From positions 2,232,001 through 2,296,000 of the forward strand of contig CAXXLO010000002.1 of NCBI GenBank assembly GCA_963664085.2: a stretch of DNA of 64,000 nt, in the 5' to 3' direction. A model generated the notes under the pieces. It saw only the letters and a program-made list of their open reading frames with translations. It made no database searches and was not told where the DNA came from. Shown here piece by piece: positions 42,261 through 51,412 of this stretch. The position numbers and the translations under genes are program-made. Every line of letters begins with the position of its first letter. Position 1 is the first letter of the stretch. This DNA is from Bin5 sp022821545. Its GTDB lineage: Bacteria; Chloroflexota; Anaerolineae; Caldilineales; Caldilineaceae.

Positions 42261-43682
42261 ATGTCAGAAAACGGAAGCAATGGCCGCATCAGCGGCTCCG
42301 TGTCCAGCGTAGTGGGTCCGGTCGTGGACTTCTCCTTTACAGGTGAAGATCTGCCCGAGATCTACGATGCCGTCTACGTCGACCTCGACGACGATTCGAC
42401 TCTGGTCTGTGAAGTGCAGCAGCATCTCGGGGAAGGCGCTGTCCGTGCAGTCGCCATGAGCTCTACCGACGGCATGCGCCGCGGTATGGAAGGCTACTCC
42501 TTCGGCGCCCCCATCACCGTGCCCGTTGGCCCGGGAACCCTGGGGCGCATCTTCGACGTGTCCGGCAATACAATCGACAGCGATGAAGCCGTTGATGCCG
42601 CCGACCGCTATTCCATCCACCGCGAACCGCCCAGCTTCGCCGACCGCAGCACGCAGGCGGAACTCTTCGAGACCGGCGTCAAGGTCGTCGACCTCATCGC
42701 CCCCTTCACCAAGGGCGGCAAGACCGGCATCTTCGGCGGCGCCGGTGTCGGCAAAACGGTCATCATTCAGGAGCTGATCAACAACGTCGCCGAGTACCAC
42801 AGCGGCTACTCCGTTTTCGCCGGTGTCGGCGAGCGCAGCCGCGAGGGCAACGACCTCTGGCACGAAATGCGTGAATCCGGCGTAATCGACTCGACCGTGA
42901 TGGTCTTCGGCCAGATGAACGAACCGCCCGGCGCCCGCCTGCGGGTCGGCCTCACAGGCGTCACCATGGCCGAGTACTTCCGCGATGAGGGCCGCGACGT
43001 CCTCCTCTTTATCGACAACATCTTCCGTTTCGTGCAGGCCGGTTCCGAAGTGTCGGCCCTGCTTGGCCGCCTTCCCAGCGCAGTCGGTTACGCGCCCACG
43101 CTCGGCACCGATATGGGAGAGCTGCAGGAGCGCATCACCTCCACCAACGTCGGCTCAATCACGTCGATGCAGGCCGTCTACGTGCCCGCCGACGACTACA
43201 CCGACCCCGCGCCGGCCACGACGTTCGCCCACCTGGACGCCACCATTACGCTGGAACGCGCCCTCGCCGAACAGTCCCTGTACCCGGCGATGGACCCGCT
43301 CGGCTCCACCAGCCGCATCCTCGACCCGCTCATCGTCGGCGAAGAACATTACAACGTCGCCCGCGAAGTGCAGCAGACTCTCCAGCGCTACCGCGACCTG
43401 CAGGACATCATCGCCATTCTCGGCGTCGAGGAGTTGAGCGAAGACGACAAGCTCATCGTCGCCCGCGCCCGCAAGATTCAGCGCTTCCTCACCCAGCCGA
43501 TGCACGTGGCCGAAGTATTCACCGGCCAGCCCGGCGAGTATGTCAGAATCGATGATACTGTGAGCGGCTTCCGTGAGATTCTGGACGGCAAGTATGACGA
43601 TCTGCCCGAGCAGGCCTTCTATATGGTCGGTTCCATCGAAAAAGCGATTGAAAAAGGTGAGCAGTTGAGGCAGGAAGAATGA
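42261..43682 (+). CDS. atpD: ATP synthase F1 subunit beta
   Basis: A 473-residue catalytic subunit. Walker A GGAGVGKT is at 159-166, followed by the VFAGVGERSREGNDLWHEM segment with the catalytic Glu, Walker B DVLLFIDNIFRFVQAG and the DELSEED-like lever EELSEDDKLIV. The C-terminus overlaps atpC by 4 nt. Confidence 0.97.
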   Translation: MSENGSNGRISGSVSSVVGPVVDFSFTGEDLPEIYDAVYVDLDDDSTLVCEVQQHLGEGAVRAVAMSSTDGMRRGMEGYSFGAPITVPVGPGTLGRIFDVSGNTIDSDEAVDAADRYSIHREPPSFADRSTQAELFETGVKVVDLIAPFTKGGKTGIFGGAGVGKTVIIQELINNVAEYHSGYSVFAGVGERSREGNDLWHEMRESGVIDSTVMVFGQMNEPPGARLRVGLTGVTMAEYFRDEGRDVLLFIDNIFRFVQAGSEVSALLGRLPSAVGYAPTLGTDMGELQERITSTNVGSITSMQAVYVPADDYTDPAPATTFAHLDATITLERALAEQSLYPAMDPLGSTSRILDPLIVGEEHYNVAREVQQTLQRYRDLQDIIAILGVEELSEDDKLIVARARKIQRFLTQPMHVAEVFTGQPGEYVRIDDTVSGFREILDGKYDDLPEQAFYMVGSIEKAIEKGEQLRQEE

Positions 43683-44116
43683 CGATTCAGGTCGAAATCG
43701 TAACCCCCAGCCGGCAGTTGTACAGCGGCGAAGTCGAGATGATTACCATGCCCGGCGTTGATGGCGAGATGGGGGTGCTGGCCGGCCATGCCCCCCTGCT
43801 CACGACACTCAATATCGGTGAGCTCACCCTCCATAACGCCGGCGGCGAACCCGAATATATCGCTGTCAGCGGCGGCGTTGTCGAAGTGCTGCCCGACAAG
43901 GTGATCGTAATGGCCCGCTCAGCCGAGCGCGCCGATGAAATCGACGTCGCCCGCGCCGAAGAGGCCCTGCAGCGCGCTGAAGAAGCCCTGCGCACGCGGC
44001 CGGACGAAGATCGCCAGCCCGTGGAGATCGCCTACCGCCGCAGCCAGCTGAGACTCAAAGTCGCCCGCCGCCGCCGCCGCACCCGTCCGGGTGTCTTCGT
44101 GGAGGACGAAGGGTAA
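43679..44116 (+). CDS. atpC: ATP synthase F1 subunit epsilon
   Basis: A 145-residue protein with the N-terminal beta-sandwich (MTIQVEIVTPSRQLYSGEVE, MPGVDGEMGVLAGHAPLLT) and a C-terminal helical region in which AEEALQRAEEAL is followed by a longer than usual Arg-rich end (KVARRRRRTRPGV). In other bacteria the C-terminal helices of epsilon inhibit ATP hydrolysis. Last gene of the operon. Confidence 0.93.
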   Translation: MTIQVEIVTPSRQLYSGEVEMITMPGVDGEMGVLAGHAPLLTTLNIGELTLHNAGGEPEYIAVSGGVVEVLPDKVIVMARSAERADEIDVARAEEALQRAEEALRTRPDEDRQPVEIAYRRSQLRLKVARRRRRTRPGVFVEDEG

Positions 44117-44134
44117 GACATCCCTGCAAAAAGT

Positions 44135-44174
44135 AAGGCCGGGCCTTCAAGTGAGAAGGCCCGGCCTTTTTTTG
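44135..44174 (+). terminator. terminator of the atp operon
   Basis: A perfect 14-bp stem (AAGGCCGGGCCTTC at 44135-44148 with 44155-44168), a 6-nt loop and a T7 run. Confidence 0.95.
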
Positions 44175-44200
44175 TCCACCGAATTTCCTGTCTATCGAAT

Positions 44201-45286
44201 CTAGCCGCCGTAGAACCAGTCAACTCCGATTCGCGCCGCGTAGATGCCGCTGCGCTTGTGATAGCTGACCAGCGCGACGTCATCGACAAAGGTCAAACTC
44301 GGATAACCATAGTCGTCGTCAGGATCAGGGCCGATCAGCCGTTCGCGGCTCCACGTAACGCCCTCATCCGTCGAGACTGCCGCGACGAACGGTGTCCGCA
44401 GTCTGCCGATTGTGCCGGTCGAGCGCAGCAAGAGCAGGTCGCCGCTGGATGGAATCCGCTTGACGTTGAGCGCCGACGAGTTGGTTGAAAGCTTCAGACC
44501 TGGCGCCGGTTCTCCCTGCGACCAGGTGACCCCCTCATCGTCCGAGTAGGATCGCACAACGTAGCCGCTGTACGTCCGGCACAGCATCATCACCCGGCCG
44601 TCGCGCAAAGGGACCACGTGCGGCTCCTGCGCCTCCACCGGCAGCATATTGACGACGTTCTCCGACTGTTGCCAGGAATAGCCGTCGTCATCGGAATAGA
44701 AGACCGTGCTGACATAGCCGCGGTGGTCGCCGCCCTCCTCCCTGCTCTCCCTCTCGCATGGCGCAAGAATCCGACCTGAGGGCAGTTGGACCAGCTTGTC
44801 ATTGAAGACATGGTTCGTGCCCGCGTGGGGCGTGACGACAAGCTGGTCGCTCCAGGTCGCCCCATCGTCGGTCGAACGCCGGTAGTACGTGTGCGCGAAA
44901 CGGGGATCTGATCCGGCAAAGTAGATGTAAGTCAAAAGCAGCTGGCCGTTCGCCAGCCGCAGTAGACCGGGGTGCTGGTACGACTCATCCTTGCGTTCGG
45001 GCTTTGGGCGGCCAACCAGCGGAAACGGCTCTCCCCAGCTCCTGCCCCCGTCCGAGGAAAACCGTCCCTCGATGTCACCAAAGATGCTTCCCGCCCCTGC
45101 GTTTTCGCGGTAACCGGTGTAGGCAAGCAGCAGCCGTCCACCGCTGAGCAACGCAATGTCGCCCGCATTCCCCCGGTAGCCGACGAAACGCCTGGGCATC
45201 TCGACGACATGCACATCTTCGAAGTTTGCGGCGGAAGACCCCCTTGTCGACATATCTGCAAAATAACTCACTTCTTCTCTTCGCAC
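44201..45286 (-). CDS. sialidase-like six-bladed propeller protein
   Basis: A 361-residue protein with five Asp-box motifs, which place it in the sialidase/BNR superfamily: SSDGGRSWGE, STDDGATWSD, SDDDGYSWQQ, SDDEGVTWSQ and STDEGVTWSR. An early RGNAGDIALLSGGRLLLAY resembles the first blade. No signal peptide is evident from the chosen start, and the catalytic Arg triad cannot be confirmed by eye. It could be an exo-sialidase, another glycosidase or a non-catalytic propeller. It lies 24 bp after the large SH3/glycoside-hydrolase gene, so the two probably form a glycan-handling operon. Confidence 0.8.
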   Translation of the reverse strand: MRREEVSYFADMSTRGSSAANFEDVHVVEMPRRFVGYRGNAGDIALLSGGRLLLAYTGYRENAGAGSIFGDIEGRFSSDGGRSWGEPFPLVGRPKPERKDESYQHPGLLRLANGQLLLTYIYFAGSDPRFAHTYYRRSTDDGATWSDQLVVTPHAGTNHVFNDKLVQLPSGRILAPCERESREEGGDHRGYVSTVFYSDDDGYSWQQSENVVNMLPVEAQEPHVVPLRDGRVMMLCRTYSGYVVRSYSDDEGVTWSQGEPAPGLKLSTNSSALNVKRIPSSGDLLLLRSTGTIGRLRTPFVAAVSTDEGVTWSRERLIGPDPDDDYGYPSLTFVDDVALVSYHKRSGIYAARIGVDWFYGG

Positions 45287-45310
45287 GAGCGGAACATCGG
45301 CTCAGGCCCC

Positions 45311-48300
45311 CTACTTCGGCATATCGCGCAACGCATTGAAGACCGGCAGGTTGCCCCAGTTGTGGTCCACGATCCCCCACTGCGCCTTCTCGGTATGATT
45401 CGCCACCACGCGGAAATTCAGATTCCACAGGATCGCCGGGCCCACCCAGCCCCATCTCTTCATCATCTGATATGCCTCAACCGTCCAGGCGGCCTGTTCG
45501 TTGAAGTCGTTGTCGTTCGCATACCCGTAACGCGGGTCAAACGCGCCCCCGGCCGCCCAGCCAAACTCGGTCGGCCAGATGCGCTTGTTGGCCGCGCCGT
45601 ACTTGACCGCAATGTTTCGATAACCCTCCATCGTGCTGCGGAAACTCCAGGAGTGGTGCGGGCTGTCGCACGCTCCGTTGAATCCGCTGTTGCCATGCTT
45701 CTGAATCGCCTCACAGCCCTGCTCCCACGTGTATTGAGGCGGCACGTTGTATCCGCTCGGATGCGCGCCGATGCCGTCCATGTAGCTGTTCAGCCCGGCC
45801 TGGAACATCTTCTCAAGATATTCAAAGTCATCCATCGCCGCGATGCCGCCCCGGCTCTGCGGCGCGCCGTTGCTGGCGGCCGGCGTCAGCGCCCCGCTGA
45901 TCACGAACATCTGTGGACACGCCTTCTTTATCTCCGTATAGGAAGGTCTCAGAAGCGCCACATATTTGGCCGGATCCAGGGGCAGGTTGCCCCACTCATA
46001 ATGCAGATTCTGCTCGTTCCACACCTCGATCGCCTTCAGGGAGGTGCCGCAATACTTGCCCGCCATCGCCCCCAGGAATCTGGCAAACGTGTTCGGGTCC
46101 GCCGGAGGACCGCCGACATTCGGCTCGAATCCGCCTTCGCGCGCCCATGGCGGCGCGTTCACGACGCTGAACAGCAGACTGATGCCGGAGTTGTTGGCCG
46201 CGTCGATGATCCCCTGCATCGAACCCCAATCGTAATTCCCCTGGTTATGCTCGAAGACCTTCCACTCGATCTGCTGCTTCACCCAGCCAAACCCCATCTC
46301 GCGCGTCTTCTGCATGACCTGGCCGGCCTGGTTGTTGTGGACCATATGCGCCTGCACACCGTAACCGAAGCCTCCGCCCCCGGCGGGCGGCGGTGCTGCC
46401 GCTGCGGGAGCTGCGGCAGGCGGGTCCGGAATATCGGTAATCACTCTGATTTCATTCAGAGGACCGCTGGCCGTCGTCAGTTCGGCAAACACCCAACCCT
46501 TATTGCCATTGCCAATGTCGATCTGCCACCAGGTGCCGGCGTTGTTCTTGCCAAAAATGAGATACGGTTGACCGGCCTTGAGCTGGGTCACAACGGGGTA
46601 ATTCGTGCCCGGCCCGTCCCGCACGTTTGTGTTCTGCGTACTCACCAACCTCGAAGTTTCCGGCGTTGGTGTTGGTACGGGAGTGTTGGTTGCAACCGGT
46701 GTCGGCGTCGCCAGGCTCAGCGCTACCGTGTTCTGCGGGCTGGCCGCCTGCATGCTCCCCAGGTTCGATATCTGCACAACCTGGGCCTCGACGTGTATGT
46801 CCCCCTCGCCGGCAGGCGCCATGAACGTATATACCGGATTCTCGATCGGGACCGTTACCTCCTCAATAACGCCGCCGTCAGGGTGGAAAATCTTGTAGGC
46901 CACCTTCAACATCGTCGGGGCCGTATTCACGCCTCCTCCCGTCTGGAACTGGCGCGCGACCTCCCACAAGGCCGGGTCCACATCCCCGGAATCCACGTCA
47001 CGCACCATCACCTGGGTCACTTCATAGCGCTCCAGCAGGTTCAGTTTGCGGGCAAAGCTGCTGCTGTTCTCGAGCGTAACCGTACGCTCCATCTGCTGGT
47101 CGTCCGTGTACGCGTACACATATGCCCCAATCGCGTCATCCCAGGTCAGTGGACGAGTAATACGCGGGTTGACCGCGGCAACCTCGACGTCGGCGCCGGG
47201 AACGATCACGCCGTCATCTCCGCTCAGGCGGACCTGGGCCACCAACGGTTGCAGAGACTGCTGAAAGCCCTTCAGCCACAGCTGGTTCCCGCTCCGTTCC
47301 ACCGACATGCCCGGCAGCTCCACCTGCACCTTGCTGCGGTCAATCTGGTCTGTCGCGAAGGCCAGCAGGGCTCCCATCTGCCCGCCCAGCTGATACGCCG
47401 CGGGGTCAGCCGGTCCTGGAATCAGAACGCGATCCGCGACGCTGCCCAACGCTTTCCAATCGTAGCCCCGTGTGTTCCACTCGACCGCGGAAACCTGCTG
47501 CGGCCACTCCACGCGCACGGCCAGCCAGCGATTCATTTCGGGCGCGTGCAATCGTTCCGCCAGCTGTTCGATGAAGTGGGTAAACTCTGCTTCACCGGCC
47601 GGTATCGATTCCATGCCCCGATAGTCGATTATGACACCGGGGTAACTGTACTGGGTCAGGAGATTTGCGATCGCGGTAAGTTGGTTCTGCAGCTGGCCCT
47701 GTTCCACCAGCATATTGTGGAGCAGGTCACTGCGCGGCGCCGCGCCGCCCTGCCAGTTGCGTAGCACCGGCACAATCGCATAGTTGCCGGCAGGAGGGTT
47801 GGTGCGCACGACATCCAGCGCCCCGTCCCCCCGCAAGTAATAGCCGCCCACCGCAAGTGTCGTTATCGCCGCATTCGCCAGGCTGGCCGGAGGCTGCTCG
47901 CCCACCCCGATGTTTGTCCCCACCCGCGCCGCCGGCGCGCTGGTCTGCATCACGATAAAATTGGATGGCGGCGGACCGCCCACTCGGGCTTCAATCTTGT
48001 CTTCCACTGCCAACACGGCACTGGGCACAAATTCCCAACTGTCCCCATCCCAGCTGTACAGTTCCAGCGTTTCGTATGGCTGGCTGTCGTTGGGAATCGG
48101 GATCCGCACAATGCTCTGCTCCAGGCGTCCTCCCCGCACCTCCACCTGGTAGATCGGGCTCTTGGCTTCCAGACCCGCGGCGGCCAGGGCATTCAGCGCC
48201 GTTATCCACGCCTCTCCCGCATTCCCGCTTATAAACTCTGCGCGCGGAATGCTGTCAAGGCTGACTCGAAATGACTCAATTACGCCTTCCGGAGGAAAGA

Positions 48301-48532
48301 CGATCGTCATTCCGTCCGGATCCATGAGTGAACCGCCGTTTCTGTCAATTTCCGTTGAGGAAAGGCCCTGGATGCGGTCAAGCAAACTGATCGGCGGCAG
48401 AAGCAGCGCCGCGATGATCAGGGCGGGAATCAGGACAAGCGAGAGAATGGCCGTTGCAAACCTTCGCAGCCCCGAAGCCGGTTTCGTTTCAGGGCGGAGC
48501 GGCTCATCATATTCGAAAGAAGACCTTCCCAT
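45311..48532 (-). CDS. large membrane-anchored protein: GH18-like, SH3b and clan-A glycoside hydrolase domains
   Basis: A 1,073-residue protein. A cytoplasmic ~25 residues and a membrane helix (IPALIIAALLLPPISLL) lead to an extracellular part. Residues about 200-420 look like a GH18/YaaH-type barrel (YPGVIIDYRGMES), but the usual DxxDxDxE acid is replaced, so it may not be catalytic. After a strand-rich region and a Thr/Pro linker (ATPTPVATNTPVPTPTP), a bacterial SH3 domain reads NVRDGPGTNYPVV to KGWVFAEL. A Pro/Ala/Gly linker follows, then a GH5/GH39-like barrel with IEVWNEQNLHYEWG and RIWPTEFGW holding the two likely catalytic Glu. Related to the smaller hydrolase at 30619. A role in cell-wall or exopolysaccharide turnover is inferred. 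Confidence 0.8.
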   Translation of the reverse strand: MGRSSFEYDEPLRPETKPASGLRRFATAILSLVLIPALIIAALLLPPISLLDRIQGLSSTEIDRNGGSLMDPDGMTIVFPPEGVIESFRVSLDSIPRAEFISGNAGEAWITALNALAAAGLEAKSPIYQVEVRGGRLEQSIVRIPIPNDSQPYETLELYSWDGDSWEFVPSAVLAVEDKIEARVGGPPPSNFIVMQTSAPAARVGTNIGVGEQPPASLANAAITTLAVGGYYLRGDGALDVVRTNPPAGNYAIVPVLRNWQGGAAPRSDLLHNMLVEQGQLQNQLTAIANLLTQYSYPGVIIDYRGMESIPAGEAEFTHFIEQLAERLHAPEMNRWLAVRVEWPQQVSAVEWNTRGYDWKALGSVADRVLIPGPADPAAYQLGGQMGALLAFATDQIDRSKVQVELPGMSVERSGNQLWLKGFQQSLQPLVAQVRLSGDDGVIVPGADVEVAAVNPRITRPLTWDDAIGAYVYAYTDDQQMERTVTLENSSSFARKLNLLERYEVTQVMVRDVDSGDVDPALWEVARQFQTGGGVNTAPTMLKVAYKIFHPDGGVIEEVTVPIENPVYTFMAPAGEGDIHVEAQVVQISNLGSMQAASPQNTVALSLATPTPVATNTPVPTPTPETSRLVSTQNTNVRDGPGTNYPVVTQLKAGQPYLIFGKNNAGTWWQIDIGNGNKGWVFAELTTASGPLNEIRVITDIPDPPAAAPAAAAPPPAGGGGFGYGVQAHMVHNNQAGQVMQKTREMGFGWVKQQIEWKVFEHNQGNYDWGSMQGIIDAANNSGISLLFSVVNAPPWAREGGFEPNVGGPPADPNTFARFLGAMAGKYCGTSLKAIEVWNEQNLHYEWGNLPLDPAKYVALLRPSYTEIKKACPQMFVISGALTPAASNGAPQSRGGIAAMDDFEYLEKMFQAGLNSYMDGIGAHPSGYNVPPQYTWEQGCEAIQKHGNSGFNGACDSPHHSWSFRSTMEGYRNIAVKYGAANKRIWPTEFGWAAGGAFDPRYGYANDNDFNEQAAWTVEAYQMMKRWGWVGPAILWNLNFRVVANHTEKAQWGIVDHNWGNLPVFNALRDMPK

Positions 48533-48777
48533 TTACCTTTTCCTCCAATCCGCGCCGCCTTCGGGCAGGGGCGCTCTGAACGTGAATCCACTGTACTGGC
48601 ATGTGCCCATCTTCAGCGGTCGCTTCGCCTCCATACGCCGAAGTGACGCAGTCCACCAACTATCTTAGCACAGGCAAAAAACTGAACAAAAACAGCTGGA
48701 TTTTACAAGATGCCGGACTCCTGTGCCCTAAAGTCACCGCATAACGCCACACGCCCCTGACCATTGCAGTCAACCGA
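48533..48777. other. divergent intergenic region, no gene seen
   Basis: The gap between the large hydrolase gene (minus) and the proB promoter. I see no gene-like frame with a ribosome site, no repeat and no strong hairpin. Confidence 0.4.
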
Positions 48778-48807
48778 TTGCTGGATTCTTCTTCACTGCA
48801 TTATACT
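48778..48807 (+). promoter_or_regulatory. promoter of proBA
   Basis: TTGCTG (48778-48783), an 18-bp spacer and TATACT (48802-48807), 86 bp before proB. Confidence 0.55.
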
Positions 48808-48893
48808 GTTAGCGCCATCCCGGTGGCCTGTACTTGCCCGCTGGCAAACTTGCAACCGGGGGACAGTTTCGCTTTTCCGGTGGGACGGGAACC

Positions 48894-49997
48894 ATGTATC
48901 GCAAAATCGTCGTTAAGTTGGGCACAGGTGTACTGACCAAAGGCACCCGTTTTCTCAACCAACCCCAAATGGTGGAGTTGACCCGTCAGATTGCGTCACT
49001 TCACCACCAGGAAAAGGAGCTGATCGTCTGCTCCTCCGGCGCGCAGGCCGCCGGCCGGGCGCGTCTGCGATTCCCCGACCTGCCTGATACGCTGTCCAGC
49101 CGCCAGATGCTGGCCGCCGTCGGCCAGAGCCGGCTCATGCTCATGTGGGAAAGGTTTTTCGAAATCTACGGCATCCATGTCGGGCAGATCCTCTTGACCA
49201 GGGCGGACACCGAAAACCGCCAGCGATTCCTCAACGCCCGCGATACATTCAGCGCCCTGCTGAAGCACCACATTGTACCGATCGTCAACGAAAACGACGC
49301 CGTGGTCGTCGAAGAGATCAAGGTTGGCGACAATGACAATCTCTCCGCGCTGGTGGCCGTGCTGACCGACGCCGACCTGCTGCTGATGTTGACCGACCAG
49401 GAGGGCCTCTTTACGGCAGACCCGCGCACAGACCCGAACGCACAACTGATTCCCGAAGTCCAGACGATCGACGATTCCCTGCGCGCCCTCGCCGGCAATA
49501 CACACTCCGCCCTGGGGATTGGCGGCATGAGCACAAAACTACAGGCCGCCGACATCGCCTGCCGCGCCGGCACTGACGTCGTGATCGCAGACGGCAGCTC
49601 ACCGGACGTGATCTTGCGCGCCGTCTCAGGCGCGCAAGTGGGAACCCGCTTTCCCGCACAGGAAACGCCCTTGGAAAATCGCAAACGCTGGATCCTGGCC
49701 GGCCCGGCGCCCTCGGGCCGACTCCTGGTCGATGCCGGCGCGGCCAAAGCCCTGCGTGATCAAGGCAACAGCCTCCTTCCCGTCGGTATAACGACCGTTG
49801 AGGGCGAGTTCGAGCGCGGCGACGCAGTATATGTGAAGGAAAAAGATGGACGGAACCTGGCGCGCGGCATCACCCGCTACAGCAGCGCCGACCTGAAACG
49901 AATTCGCGGCTGCCAGTCGCACGAGATAAGCGAACGGCTCGGCTATGGCTACGGGCCGGTCGCGCTCCACCGCAATGATATGATCCTATTGGAGTAG
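48894..49997 (+). CDS. proB: glutamate 5-kinase
   Basis: A 367-residue enzyme phosphorylating glutamate in the first step of proline synthesis. Start MYRKIVVKLGTGVLT (ATG 48894) is the family N-terminus; the upstream 20 codons are not. IVNENDAVVVEEIKVGDND and LLLMLTDQEGLFTADPR lie in the amino acid kinase domain, with GIGGMSTKLQAADIA behind, and a C-terminal PUA domain covers about 275-367. Full length for the two-domain form. Confidence 0.95.
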   Translation: MYRKIVVKLGTGVLTKGTRFLNQPQMVELTRQIASLHHQEKELIVCSSGAQAAGRARLRFPDLPDTLSSRQMLAAVGQSRLMLMWERFFEIYGIHVGQILLTRADTENRQRFLNARDTFSALLKHHIVPIVNENDAVVVEEIKVGDNDNLSALVAVLTDADLLLMLTDQEGLFTADPRTDPNAQLIPEVQTIDDSLRALAGNTHSALGIGGMSTKLQAADIACRAGTDVVIADGSSPDVILRAVSGAQVGTRFPAQETPLENRKRWILAGPAPSGRLLVDAGAAKALRDQGNSLLPVGITTVEGEFERGDAVYVKEKDGRNLARGITRYSSADLKRIRGCQSHEISERLGYGYGPVALHRNDMILLE

Positions 49998-50013
49998 GGC
50001 TGGGAGGAGACGA

Positions 50014-51360
50014 ATGACCATAGCTGTCAAGAAACCAGGCGCGATCGAACACACTACAGATCAACCTTCTCAAAATAAGAGGTCTCAGCCCGCGGCGCAG
50101 CCGGTTGACCTGGAGGCGATGGGAAAGGCCGCGCGGCAGGCGAGCCGCAAACTGGCCGGGCTTTCGTCAACGTGCAAAAATGAAGCCCTTCACGCCATTG
50201 CCGACGCGCTGGAAGCGCGCCGCGCAGAGGTCCTGGCGCAGAACGAACTGGACATCGCCGACGGGCGCGCCAACGGTCTCAGCGACGCCCTGCTCGACCG
50301 CCTTCTGCTCACCCCCGATCGGATTCGAGGGCTGGCGGACGACACGCGCAAGGTGGCTGCCCTGCCCGACCCGGTCGGCGCCGAGCTCGAAAGCCGCCTG
50401 TTGCCCAACGGCATACGCCTCAGCCGCCGTCGCATCCCAATCGGCGTTCTCGGCGTAATCTACGAGGCCCGCCCCAACACCACTATCGACATCGCCGTCC
50501 TCAGCCTGAAAACAGGCAACGCCGTCATCCTGCGCGGCGGCAAAGAGACCCTGCGCAGCAACATGGCGCTCGTCTCTGTAATCGCTGACGCGCTCCAGGC
50601 CCAGGGCCTGCCAAGTGAGGCTGTCCAATACATCGGCAACCCGGACAGAGCGCTCGTTTCCCAGTTCCTGCGCATGGACGCCTACGTCGATATGCTCATC
50701 CCTCGCGGCGGCAACAGTCTGCACCGCCTCTGTCGCGAGCAGAGCACCATCCCCGTCATCACCGGCGGCATCGGCATCTGCCACTACTACGTCGATATCA
50801 CCGCAGACCAGGAACGCGGCATGGACGTCATCGTCAACGCCCGCACCCAGCGCCCCTCCGTCTGCAACTCCCTGGATACCCTGCTCGTCAACCGCCGGAT
50901 AGCGCCCGAGTTTCTGCCCAAGCTGGCGCAACGCATGGCCGATTGCGGTGTCGAGATACGCGCGACACCCGACGCCATGCCATTTCTCACTGACTACGGC
51001 GCAACCGTCATCCCCGCTGGCCCCGATGACTGGGACACCGAATGGATGACGCTGATCCTCGGCGTCAAACTGGTTGACTCGCTCGACGAGGCCATCGCTC
51101 ATATCCAGGAGCACAGCCAGGACCACTCCGACGGCATCCTCACCCAGGATTGGAACAACGCCCAGCGCTTTGTCGATGCCGTCAACTCCTCAGCCGTCTT
51201 CGTCAACGCCAGCACCCGCTTCAACGACGGCGGTCAGTTCGGCCTCGGCGCCGAAGTCGCAATCAGCACACAGAAGCTCCACGCCCGCGGGCCCATGGGG
51301 CTGGAAGAGCTGACCACCTACAAGTGGATTGTCCTGGGCGATATGCACGTGCGGGAGTAG
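50014..51360 (+). CDS. proA: gamma-glutamyl phosphate reductase
   Basis: A 448-residue NADPH-dependent reductase, second enzyme of proline synthesis. The catalytic Cys is in RPSVCNSLDTLLV; IPIGVLGVIYEARPN and GNAVILRGGKE bind the cofactor. It has a ~30-residue N-terminal extension rich in Gln/Ser before LEAMGKAARQA. It begins 16 bp after proB, giving the standard proBA operon. Confidence 0.95.
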   Translation: MTIAVKKPGAIEHTTDQPSQNKRSQPAAQPVDLEAMGKAARQASRKLAGLSSTCKNEALHAIADALEARRAEVLAQNELDIADGRANGLSDALLDRLLLTPDRIRGLADDTRKVAALPDPVGAELESRLLPNGIRLSRRRIPIGVLGVIYEARPNTTIDIAVLSLKTGNAVILRGGKETLRSNMALVSVIADALQAQGLPSEAVQYIGNPDRALVSQFLRMDAYVDMLIPRGGNSLHRLCREQSTIPVITGGIGICHYYVDITADQERGMDVIVNARTQRPSVCNSLDTLLVNRRIAPEFLPKLAQRMADCGVEIRATPDAMPFLTDYGATVIPAGPDDWDTEWMTLILGVKLVDSLDEAIAHIQEHSQDHSDGILTQDWNNAQRFVDAVNSSAVFVNASTRFNDGGQFGLGAEVAISTQKLHARGPMGLEELTTYKWIVLGDMHVRE

Positions 51361-51383
51361 CTCTTTAGCGATCGTTCCTTCGG

Positions 51384-51406
51384 CCGGGGCCGCGCGGCCC
51401 CGGTTT
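51384..51406. terminator. terminator between convergent proA and FGGY kinase genes
   Basis: CCGGGGCC (51384-51391) and GGCCCCGG (51396-51403) form a stem with a GCGC loop, followed by TTT. Symmetric, so it could serve both strands. Confidence 0.65.
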
Positions 51407-51412
51407 CCCTTG

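Noticed and set aside
44972..47764. 930-codon plus-strand ORF
   Set aside because: Antisense to the sialidase-like and SH3/hydrolase genes, which have recognisable motifs; the ORF has none.
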